Shown piece by piece: positions 24,749 through 34,835 of a stretch of 64,000 bases of DNA. A program made the position numbers and the translations under genes. Every line of letters starts with the position of its first letter. Positions within the stretch are counted from its first letter, which is position 1. The stretch is from Chloracidobacterium sp. (GTDB lineage: Bacteria > Acidobacteriota > Blastocatellia > Pyrinomonadales > Pyrinomonadaceae). The stretch covers positions 62,001 to 126,000 of the forward strand of contig JADJRV010000018.1 of NCBI GenBank assembly GCA_016712045.1, written 5' to 3'. Under the pieces are notes generated by a model. It was not told the DNA's origin and did no database searches. It saw only the letters and a program-made list of their open reading frames with translations.

Positions 24749-27308
24749 CTAAAAACTCCGCTTAAATAGATACGACATCTTTATAAAAAAGCTGCGTCCG
24801 TTGCCCTGTAAGCCCGGTTCCGGCTGGCCGGTGTATGGATTGTAGCCTTTGTAATTCAGGTCGTCGTTGTACCCGGCGTAAATGGCTGTACCGGGGCTCG
24901 GCGTCCAGCCGACTACAAGCTGCGGGCGAATTCGGGTCGAGATATTTGAATAATCCAGCCGTAGACGGGCAAAAGTGCTGCGTGTAAATTGATACGTCGA
25001 ACGCAAACTTACAATATTGTCATCAAACGCCACCTGCTTTGTATCGTTACGCGTCAACCGCGATCGGTTGTAATTTAGCTGTACCTGAAATGCCGATGTC
25101 GGTTGATAGCGGACGGACGATTCAAAATAAGTAAGATTGCCGGCTCCCGGATCCTGACGCGGGGCCGGCGTTGTGCAGCCGGGAACTAAAGCGCACGTAT
25201 TAAACCAGTTTACATAGGGTGCACTGACACGCGGATATTTTGGCCCTGCTCCGAAATCATAATCGAGGCTGCCAAAATTTTGACTCAGCAGCACGAAGAA
25301 AAATAATTGCTTGGACGGTGTCGCCTCGATAAAGCCATAAACCTCTTTGCGGTTAGCCGAGCGTTCCGAGCTTGGGCCAAAGAAAGCACCTTGTTGCGTA
25401 GCCGTTCGTCGGGGGCCAAATTCGTGCTCGAAAACGCGTTCATATCCAAATTCGAGCCCTGTCCCGATATAGATCTGTCGCTGCAGAGCGATCATGCCCT
25501 GGGTGTTAGACTGCATGCCTTGCAAACGTGATTTCCAATCGTAAGTGATATTCGTTTGATTAAATAGACGCTTCGAAATGATTTTTTTCTTAGCGTCGCG
25601 GTCCGTCTGATATTGGACAAACGTGCCTAGAAAATTGGTGTCCGTACGGCTGGTAAAACCTACATCTGCACGGTAATCCTGTGTCCGTCCGCTCGCTGAC
25701 AGCTCCAAATAGAGATTGCGTCCCGAACGCTGCACAAATCCGCGATAACCAAACCCGCTGCCTGTGCGGTACTGGTTGGCGTTACTGTCCGGATTGTAAA
25801 AATAACGTCTCGAGTTAGTCCCAACAACCTGAAACTCGGCAACAGTGCTCGGGCTTAGCTTAAATCTGCCATCGAACGACGCAGTATTGTTATGTTTATC
25901 GACAAAATTATACGTCGTTGCAAAAAATCCTAGATTGCTTTGAGCTCCGATATCACGTTTTACACGCAACACGCCAATATCCGCATTTTCATCGACATAA
26001 CGCTCGATTCCACAAACGACGCTAGGATTTGTCAGCCGCAGACGCTGACAGGCCAGCAGGTTCTCACGCTCATCCACCGAATAGTTACCGGGAGCGTTGT
26101 CGGAGGCGTACATCACGCCAAAAGTATTCTTCCCGCGACGGCCCGTAAGCTTTAATGCGATGTCCGGATCGACGATCGTACGGGTGTTTACAAGGTTCAG
26201 TCCACTTTGGAAAATGTCGATGCGTTCGAGGAAAAATGGGCGCTTTTCAGCAAAAAAGATAGGGAAGCGCACGTTGGCGGTGCTGACCGGTGCGTCTGCT
26301 TCGACCTGTGCAAAATCGGGATTGTATGCAAAATCGAGCGTGATCGTCGGCGTCAGGCCAAACTTTGCGGTCATGCCAAAATCGCCTTTGACGCCCTCGT
26401 TGACGTAACGGCCGGCCGGATCATTGTCAAAAAGTGTACCGTGAACGCCGGCCTGTCTGGCTGACGGTAAAGCTCGGGTTGATCTCAAGCTGACGCGTCG
26501 TCGAGATATCTTCTAGCCCCGTAATATGTCCGGTTTGCCCGAGCATTCCGTTGATCGCCCGGCTCACCGGCATCCACGAATCGAGCTCATTGTTGTTGTA
26601 TTTCACCCGGCGAAAAATGTGCACGCCCCATTGTTTGCCTTTGCCGGCCTCATAACGCAGCGACTTAAATGGGATCGCCGCCTCGACTGTAAAACCGTCC
26701 TCGGTTAGCACGCCCTTAGATTCAAAAACCAGATCAATACTAAAATCTTCGCCGCGGCCCTCGGTCACGGTGCCGTCGCCCTGTATCCCAAGCGGGTTGA
26801 ATGCAAAAATATACGCCTGACGCTTGTCGTTAAAAGTATCGATGTACATCAACACATAATCGTCGTTAAAAATATTGTCGCGGCGAGAGATCGACGAACG
26901 CACCGTTGCCTTGTCCTGTTTGACGCGAAACGCAAAATACAGATTCTTTGCGTCGTACGCCATCATAAATTCGGTCGGGTGTTTCGGTGCGACGTTGTCG
27001 CCCGTCTGGATCTTGACAAAATCTCCAAAAACAGCCGCACCTTTCCAGACGTCGTCACCCAACACACCGTCGAGCACCGGCGGTGTCGCCATGCGGGGAA
27101 TACTGACCGGAGCATTTTTCTTTACATACAACGAACTCGGCATATCGTCTGCTGATGTTACCGCCGTCGTATCCTTAACAACCTCTTTCGGACCCGTGTC
27201 GGCACCGGCCGTAAGCGGTGCCTGTGAAAAGATGTTTGTTGCCGAAAGGGTTATGAATAAAACGAATATAAAAGGTGATGGTAAAAAACGTACTACTTTA
27301 TTATGCAT
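24749..27308 (-). CDS. CBM9-like / DUF5916 outer-membrane protein (one frameshift)
   Basis: About 850 residues. A signal peptide ending near IFSQA is followed by a carbohydrate-binding-like domain (PPVLDGVLGDDVWKGA, NLYFAFRVKQ, FEAAIPFKSLRY-type strands), then the DUF5916 barrel: FGLTPTITLDFAYNPDFAQVEAD, FFAEKRPFFLE and repeated amphipathic beta strands up to a terminal Phe. The family is an outer-membrane protein of uncertain role. The frame changes at about 26455; either one extra G or two lost bases. It is convergent with lptF-lptG (4 bp apart) and divergent from the secreted protein at 27.6 kb. Confidence 0.85.
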
Positions 27309-27588
27309 TTCTCGCGTACTCCGTATTGCTGAATACCGCCGTATAACTGATATAAATTTTGTGGCAGAGCTACTTCTTGAAAGGTAAACACCGCCGCGGG
27401 TCGATTCGTGACACTTTAAGTCAAAAAATGACTAAAAATGTAGTTTGGTCACAAACGCCAACTCTTACTACGTAGCGTTTTGCGGTTTAGTTGCGGTAAA
27501 GCGAAAAAAGATAGGGTTTGGGATCGGCGAATTGAGCGGTATATTAAACCATTCTAGTGGTAATATTATCGTTCCGGAGGAAAATCAT

Positions 27589-28197
27589 ATGAGAATGATC
27601 GTGTTTTTGTGCGCGTTAATAATGGCCGCGAGCGGCTCTGTGTTTGGCCAGGAATATCAGTTCAGGCCGATGAAAGGATCGGCGACGCCGGAGTACCAAG
27701 AGTCCGGCGACCACGGCCAGTGTCTCGTTTTCAAAACGTACATCGTGCTCTCTGAGCCGACGGACGAAGGCGGCGACGACGTCAATGTCTGGATCCGCAA
27801 AGGAACCGCCAAGGGGGCCGACGCATGCCGCATGGGTACGAACCCGGATTACATGATCAAAAACTCAGACAATAATTCGTTCTACGGCATATCGGCAGTT
27901 TATATGTTTGTCGATCAGGGAACCTCCGCCGGAGAGCGTACGCTGCTCGTCTTTCGCACTGAGTCCGGCGACGCGGTCACGACGGTCGATTACATTGGCA
28001 GCCCCCGCATCGAAGCCGCTCGGTACCTTTATTTCGACGCCCCTTCTACCAAAAAAGGCCCGATCTCCACCTGCAAAGAAGCCCCCAAATGGAAACGCCA
28101 AGGCGGCACCGTCGGATGGGTCCAAGGCAAAAAACTAGACCTCGATACGCAAAAGTCGACGAATGTCGGCGGGTTGCGGTGTGTTTATCAGGAGTAG
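27589..28197 (+). CDS. secreted protein of unknown function
   Basis: 202 residues from ATG 27589, which has a strong GGAGG eight bases upstream; the longer frame from 27445 is rejected for that reason. A signal peptide (MRMIVFLCALIMAASGSVFGQ) precedes a soluble domain with five Cys residues, possibly disulphide-bonded in the periplasm. I do not recognise a family. It lies about 30 bp upstream of the PARP gene, so joint transcription is plausible. Confidence 0.75.
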   Translation: MRMIVFLCALIMAASGSVFGQEYQFRPMKGSATPEYQESGDHGQCLVFKTYIVLSEPTDEGGDDVNVWIRKGTAKGADACRMGTNPDYMIKNSDNNSFYGISAVYMFVDQGTSAGERTLLVFRTESGDAVTTVDYIGSPRIEAARYLYFDAPSTKKGPISTCKEAPKWKRQGGTVGWVQGKKLDLDTQKSTNVGGLRCVYQE

Positions 28198-28227
28198 CCA
28201 CATTCTCGTAGCCAGACTAAATCAAAT

Positions 28228-29784
28228 ATGAAAGACGGTTTTAAAGTTGTATTCATAATGATAGCCCTTGCGACTGGAGTGCGAATGCTCGCGGAGATGC
28301 CGGCGGCAGTGACTAAGCAACCAGCAATTGGATATTGGTTTTTGGGTGTCATAGCCACTGTCGGAATCGGGACCGGGCTATATTTCGTGATCCGCAAATT
28401 GCGCGGCAGTGGCTGGATGCCAACTCTGTGGTCAGCGTTTGGATCACTAGGCAATCTCAATCCGGCGAAAACAACCTCGGGTACAATTACCCGCCAGTAC
28501 CGGATGAATTACTTTGATCCGGCAGGAAATTCGAATAAAGTTTGGATCGGAATAGCCTATGATGACGGAAGTTTTGAGACGCAATTTGGACGAGTAAGGG
28601 ACGAAGCCAATCTGGTTTCAAGCCACAAAAAATTTGATACGCAATTTGGCGCGGAGAATGAGCTTGAGCGAAAGCGACGTGAAAAGCTCAGAAAGGGCTA
28701 TAAGGATACGGTAGTTCTCGATAATAACGTAGCAGCCGCAATTACTAAGGATAAAAAGGTAAGCCTTGCAAAGGTAGCCGCTGACGAGATCGAGGGAGCC
28801 ACGGGTAGGGTTACGAGCGAACTGATCAAATATCTCGCTGAGATCAATATCCATCACATCACGCATTCGACAAACATAAAATATGATGCCAAAACGGGAG
28901 TATTCTCAACACCACTCGGCGTCCTAACTCCTGAGGCGATCAGCGCGGCCCGCGATCTGCTGGGCGAATTGCGAAGACTCGACTCTTTGCAACGGAAACA
29001 GAAAAAGAAACGCGCCGAAACGGTTCGAGAGTATTTTTATCTGGTGCCAAAGGATTTTGGAATGAAAATCCCACCAGCCGAGACTCTTATCGCGACCGAA
29101 GAGCAATTTCAAGAAGAGGCGGCGATACTCGACGCTCTCGAATCAGCCATTTCGACCAACATACCCCCCGCCGCGAAGCAAAAGCTATTCGAATCCCGTC
29201 TCGTCAAGATCCCTCACTACACAGAAGAGGGCCGCGATCTATTTCGCAATGTTCGCGATCTATATATTAAGACACGAAATACACAGCACCATCCGGGTGT
29301 AGCGGGGCTGCAGATCACGCGGCTCTATGAGGTCGAGATCGCTGAGATGAAACGAAAGTATGAAATTGCTGCAAAAGATCTTGGAAATGTTCGCAGTGAT
29401 TTGTGGCACGGAACGAGAGCCTCAAATCTGCTCAGCATTCTCAAGCATGGCCTGGTCATTCCACCTGCAAATGCGGCACATTGTACTGGCCGGATGTTTG
29501 GAAACGGAATATATACGAGCTTGCAAAGCACCAAAGCCCTAAACTACGCGACAGATTTTTGGAACCGGAGCGGTATACGTAATCAGCGGACGTTTATGTT
29601 CCTTTGTGATGTTGCTCTTGGGAAAGTGCATAAACCTCGAACCGTTGGCGGGCACTATCCCGCCCGAGGTTCTCATACCACATGGGTAGAACCCGGCCGT
29701 GGCGGTGTGCAAAATCACGAGTGCATCGTTTACGACACGTCACAGGTCAATCTAAGATATTTGGCTGAATTTGGTTCGAAGTAA
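28228..29784 (+). CDS. membrane-anchored poly(ADP-ribose) polymerase (WGR, regulatory and ART domains)
   Basis: 518 residues. Two hydrophobic segments at about 6-20 and 34-55 anchor the N-terminus. A WGR-type domain follows (about 85-160; KVWIGIAYDDGSFETQFGRV). Next is a helical PARP regulatory domain (about 195-310) with TPLGVLTPEAIS and VPKDFGMKIPP, closely like eukaryotic PARP1. The ADP-ribosyltransferase domain (about 385-518) has DLWHGTRASN, MFGNGIYTS and NHECIVYDTSQVNLRYL, giving the full H394-Y429-E498 triad expected of a poly-ADP-ribosylating enzyme. It consumes NAD+. Zinc fingers and BRCT are absent. The two neighbours are secreted proteins of unknown function. Intact, no frameshift. 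Confidence 0.93.
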   Translation: MKDGFKVVFIMIALATGVRMLAEMPAAVTKQPAIGYWFLGVIATVGIGTGLYFVIRKLRGSGWMPTLWSAFGSLGNLNPAKTTSGTITRQYRMNYFDPAGNSNKVWIGIAYDDGSFETQFGRVRDEANLVSSHKKFDTQFGAENELERKRREKLRKGYKDTVVLDNNVAAAITKDKKVSLAKVAADEIEGATGRVTSELIKYLAEINIHHITHSTNIKYDAKTGVFSTPLGVLTPEAISAARDLLGELRRLDSLQRKQKKKRAETVREYFYLVPKDFGMKIPPAETLIATEEQFQEEAAILDALESAISTNIPPAAKQKLFESRLVKIPHYTEEGRDLFRNVRDLYIKTRNTQHHPGVAGLQITRLYEVEIAEMKRKYEIAAKDLGNVRSDLWHGTRASNLLSILKHGLVIPPANAAHCTGRMFGNGIYTSLQSTKALNYATDFWNRSGIRNQRTFMFLCDVALGKVHKPRTVGGHYPARGSHTTWVEPGRGGVQNHECIVYDTSQVNLRYLAEFGSK

Positions 29785-29826
29785 TATCTATCTTAGTCGG
29801 ATAGAATCTGTGCAATAAATGGACTC

Positions 29827-30252
29827 ATGAAAACACGAATAATTATTGTGCTCGTCATCTTACTAACCGCACTTCCTATTGCCGCACAGTATGCACCGGA
29901 GCCTAAGCGGGATCGGCTGGATTCTGCTCCAAAGGCTTTTCGGACGTTTTTTGCAAAGTTTCGCAACGCAGTTGAAAAGAACAGTAAAACTCAGGTCACC
30001 GCGATGACCCGTTTTCCGTTTGCGTATGGCTACGACGCCGGCGACGAAGGGAAGTACACGAGGACGCAATTCTTAAAGCACTTCAAAGATGTCACAGGCG
30101 ATTTCTTTGGCGAGTATAAGATGGACAAAAATCCGTGGTTCGAAGGGGGCGACGATCAGACCTACACCATCTCGACCGAAAGCGCCTCGCACCTGACTTT
30201 TATCAAATCGGGAAACACGTTTAAGTTCATCTCATATATAGTCGAGCCGTAA
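29827..30252 (+). CDS. small secreted protein of unknown function
   Basis: 141 residues: signal peptide MKTRIIIVLVILLTALPIAAQ, then about 120 residues with FRTFFAKFRNAVEKN and DGDQTYTI-like strands, a layout resembling NTF2-like folds, though this is only an impression. No catalytic motif. It follows the PARP gene by 42 bp on the same strand and may belong to its unit. Convergent with ahcY across a hairpin. Confidence 0.7.
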   Translation: MKTRIIIVLVILLTALPIAAQYAPEPKRDRLDSAPKAFRTFFAKFRNAVEKNSKTQVTAMTRFPFAYGYDAGDEGKYTRTQFLKHFKDVTGDFFGEYKMDKNPWFEGGDDQTYTISTESASHLTFIKSGNTFKFISYIVEP

Positions 30253-30261
30253 TGGAAACCG

Positions 30262-30363
30262 GTGACGGGTGACAGGTGACAGGTGGTAGGGAATAAGGGC
30301 CGAAAAGAAAAAGGCCCGGCGTTGCCGCCAGGCCCTCGTCACTGTTTACTTGTCACTCGTCAC
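30262..30363. repeat. intergenic dyad of the GTGACAGGTGAC type, with terminator hairpin inside
   Basis: GTGACGGGTGACAGGTGAC on the left and GTCACTGTTTACTTGTCAC plus TCGTCAC on the right are imperfect inverted copies. Between them lies an AAGGCCCGGCG/CGCCAGGCCCT hairpin (about 30311-30336) that probably terminates both convergent genes. Confidence 0.7.
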
Positions 30364-30367
30364 TTTC

Positions 30368-31640
<1,273 letters not shown>

Positions 31641-31648
<8 letters not shown>

Positions 31649-32809
31649 TTGTCGCAGCTCCTTTATGTTCGTCAGCCGCAGTTCTCAGAGCCTCGGCTTT
31701 ATCTGTTACTTCCCAAGTAAACTCACCGTTTTTACGGCCAAAGTGGCCAAATCGTGCTGTCGCTTTGTAGATCGGGCGACGCAGGTCGAGAGCTTCGATG
31801 ATCGCCGCCGGCGTCAGGGTGAAATTTTCACGAACGATGTCGGCAATACGCTCGTCATCGATCGTCCCGGTGCCGTGCGAATCGATCAAAACCGATACAG
31901 GCTCGGCAACGCCGATCGCGTAAGCCAACTGGACAGTGCATTTATCGGCAAATCCGGCAGCAACGACGTTCTTCGCAATATAGCGAGCCATGTAAGCCGC
32001 CGAGCGGTCAACCTTTGTAGGGTCCTTACCGAAAAAGCACCGCCGCCGTGCGGGGCATAGCCGCCGTATGTGTCGACGATGATCTTACGGCCGGTTACGC
32101 CGGCATCGCCCATCGGGCCTCCGACAACGAATTTACCGGTCGGATTGATGTGATATTTGGTTTGATCGTCGAGAAGTTCGGCAGGGATCACCGGCTTAAT
32201 TACGTGCTCCATAATGTCGCGGCGAATGTCCTCGATATCGAGATCCGCGGTCTGCGACGAGATAACAACAGCCTCAACGCGAAACGGCCGGCCGTCGCGA
32301 TACTCGATCGAAACCTGCGATTTTCCGTCCGGACGCAAGTAGGGAATCGTGCCGTCACGTCGAACTTCGCTCAGTTTGCGAGTCAGATTATGTGCCATCT
32401 GGATCGGCATCGGCATCAGCTCGGGCGTCTCGTTACAAGCGTAACCAAACATAAGCCCTTGATCGCCAGCACCGCCGGTATCAACGCCCTGCGCGATATC
32501 CGGTGACTGTGTGCCGATAGCGTCGATAACGCTACAGGTGTTCGAGTCGTAGCCGAATTCAGCGTTGTTATAGCCGATCTCTTCGATAGTTTCACGAATG
32601 ATCTGCTTGTAATTGACGTCGGCCGTTGTGGTGATCTCACCCGCGACGACTGCCAGGCCGGTTGTCACAAGCGTTTCGCACGCAACGCGGGCCATTGGGT
32701 CCTGTGCCAAAATGGCATCCAAAATGGCATCACTTATATGATCCGCAATTTTATCCGGATGACCCTCGGTCACCGACTCCGATGTGAATAGAAAATTTCC
32801 GTTACTCAA
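31641..32809 (-). CDS. metK: S-adenosylmethionine synthetase (one frameshift)
   Basis: About 388 residues: FTSESVTEGHPDKIADHISDA at the start, GAGDQGLMFGYA, GGPMGDAGVTGRKIIVDTYGG and GGGAFSGKDPTKVDRS across the frame change at about 32030, where restoring one G gives the family sequence. The C-terminus is TDKAEALR and beyond. The enzyme makes SAM from ATP and Met. The start is TTG at 32809 with AGGAG 12 bases upstream. As a normally single-copy essential gene, its break is best explained by a sequence error. Confidence 0.94.
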
Positions 32810-32874
32810 TTGTTTACGTAACTCCTTTTATAGGGTTGTATTAATTGGAATCTTTGATAGATAACAAAACGATA

Positions 32875-32903
32875 ATCATAGCTTTTTACCCGAATGGTGT
32901 CAA
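32875..32903 (-). promoter_or_regulatory. sigma70-type promoter of metK-ahcY
   Basis: TTGACA (-35) and TATGAT (-10) with exactly 17 bp between, about 60 bp upstream of the metK start. No SAM or SAH riboswitch fold could be seen in the leader. Confidence 0.65.
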
Positions 32904-32961
32904 AGCGGGAACACGTCAAAGCAAGCTTCGTACTTAAATTTTCGTGGTATCAGATATCGGC

Positions 32962-32974
32962 TGCGTCTGATAAT
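32962..32974 (+). repeat. TGCGTCTGATAAT motif copy
   Basis: An intergenic copy between metK and the DUF151 gene. Confidence 0.75.
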
Positions 32975-33019
32975 AGAGATTATGTAATAGATGCGAATGC
33001 CGAAGTGAGAGCAGCCAAA

Positions 33020-33502
33020 CTATCCAATAAGCTCCGGCCAATCGTCCGTGGGGGCCTCAATGTCATCTGACGGCTCCTCGGTCGGGTTTGACGACGCAGA
33101 AAGGTCAATTACCTTTTGCTCGACATAGATCGGACAATCCATTCTTAGAGCGAGAGCAATTGCATCGGACGGACGTGCGTCGAGCAATACCGCATCACCA
33201 CCGCGATCGAGCAGCTCGATCCGCGCGTAGAATGTATTGTCCTGTAGATCGGTGATTATCACGCTTGCGGCTGAAAGGCGGCATTCGATGATGATGTTCC
33301 TAAGCAGATCGTGCGTCATCGGACGCTGCGGGACGACCTTTTCTATCTCAAGGGCAATCGCGTTGGCCTCAAAAGCACCGACCCAAATGGGGAGGACTGT
33401 CTCGGACTCAACGCCCTTAAGCACTACGATGGGCGAATTGGTGTTCGGGTCCATTATTAATGCACCGATCTTAACCTCGATCAAATTGCGGTCTATATCC
33501 AT
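33020..33502 (-). CDS. bifunctional nuclease family protein (DUF151)
   Basis: 160 residues. The family core is clear: LPIWVGAFEANAIALEIE, RPMTHDLLRNII, FYARIEL and DARPSDAIALALR, then an acidic low-complexity tail. DUF151 proteins have been reported to have DNase/RNase activity; the role in bacteria is poorly known. It begins 6 bp after the miaB stop and is probably in a miaB operon. Confidence 0.9.
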   Translation of the reverse strand: MDIDRNLIEVKIGALIMDPNTNSPIVVLKGVESETVLPIWVGAFEANAIALEIEKVVPQRPMTHDLLRNIIIECRLSAASVIITDLQDNTFYARIELLDRGGDAVLLDARPSDAIALALRMDCPIYVEQKVIDLSASSNPTEEPSDDIEAPTDDWPELIG

Positions 33503-33508
33503 GAAAAC

Positions 33509-34832
33509 CTATTGAACCTCACCAAATAATGAATTTGCCTTAATATCAGTAATGCGGACATCGACGATCTTGCCCAGTTGATCACGCGAGCCTTTGAAAT
33601 TTACAACCTTGTGACAGGTCGAATGGCCCGTCAGGCTTGTTTCAGAACGGCTTGAAACACCCTCAACCAACACTTTAAGCACTTTATTAAGATATCGCTG
33701 TAACTGATTGTTCTGTATATCTTTCTGGGCTTTCTCTAGCTCTAGAAAACGTAATGTTTTTTCCGCCTCGGAAACATCATCCGCCATTTCAAATGCCGGT
33801 GTCCCGGGCCGGGGCGAATATTTGAACATATACGCCATATCAAACCCGCAATATTTCACCATATTGAGCGTGTCCTGAAAATCTTCTTCAGTTTCGCCCG
33901 GAAAACCGACGATAATGTCAGTCGTAAGAGCGATATCACGGCTTGACGCTTTTAATCCGGTCGATCTTTGCGAGATATTTCTCGATCGTATGGCCGCGTT
34001 TCATAAGTTTAAGCACCCGGCTCGAACCTGATTGCACCGGAAGATGCACCCAATTGCAAAGATTTTCGTGTTCCTCGATCGCGTCAACGATATCGTCATT
34101 AAAATCACGGGGAAATGAGGTGTTAAATTTAATTCGCTCGATCCCCGTGGCCGCAACGGCACGCAAAAGCCGTGAAAAGGCCGACTTCCCTGCAAATCCT
34201 TCGAGGCCAGAGCCGGTTTCAGGCTTATAACTATTGACGTTTTGGCCGATCAGATGCACTTCTTTGACGCCGGTTCGACGTAATTCGAGCACTTGACGGA
34301 TGATGTCCGATGCCGGCAGGCTGCGTTCCCTGCCGCGTGAAAACGGGACGATACAATAGGTGCAAAACTTGTTACAGCCTTCAATTATCGGCAAAAAAGC
34401 GACATACGGCGAGTGGCGGTGAGTATCAGCGACGGTCCAGTCGTATTCATCCTCGCGTTCGCCGACGTCAAAATAACGTCCGGTTTTTATTGCCTGATCA
34501 ATCGCAGTCGAAACACGTCCTACTGCACGCGTTCCGAGTACAAAATCGACGCCTTCGATCTTGTCAAATAGCGTTTCGCCCTCTAATTGCGCGACGCAGC
34601 CCATAACGCCGATGACGGGTTTTATCTCGCTCTTATGACGGATCCGGCCGACGCGGGAGTACAATTTATGCTCGGCTTTCTCGCGTACTGAGCAGGTATT
34701 GAGTATGATGATATCAGCCGAATTTTCGTCAGTTGTCACTTGATATCCGTCTCGCGCAAGATTGCCCGTGACGCGTTCCGAATCGGACACGTTCATCTGA
34801 CAACCCCAGGTTTCGAGAAAGACTTTTTTCAT
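33509..34832 (-). CDS. miaB: tRNA-2-methylthio-N6-dimethylallyladenosine synthase MiaB (one frameshift)
   Basis: About 440 residues: MKKVFLETWGCQMNVSDSE, a radical-SAM CxxxCxxC as GCNKFCTYCIVPFSRG, LIGQNVNSY, VHLPVQSGS and, after the frame change, IIVGFPGETEEDF and a TRAM domain with TSLTGHS. It adds a methylthio group to A37 of tRNA. The frames meet near 33945; removing one A from the A-run gives DRIKASSRDIALTTD, in register with the family. Start ATG 34832 has only 3 bp between it and the divergent dnaE ATG. Confidence 0.93.
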
Positions 34833-34835
34833 TTC

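Noticed and set aside
27445..27588. 48-residue N-terminal extension of the secreted protein
   Set aside because: The internal ATG has a strong Shine-Dalgarno and a proper signal peptide.
32810..33019. SAM or SAH riboswitch upstream of metK
   Set aside because: No conserved SAM-I/SAH core or matching stems seen in the leader; an ordinary promoter explains the region.
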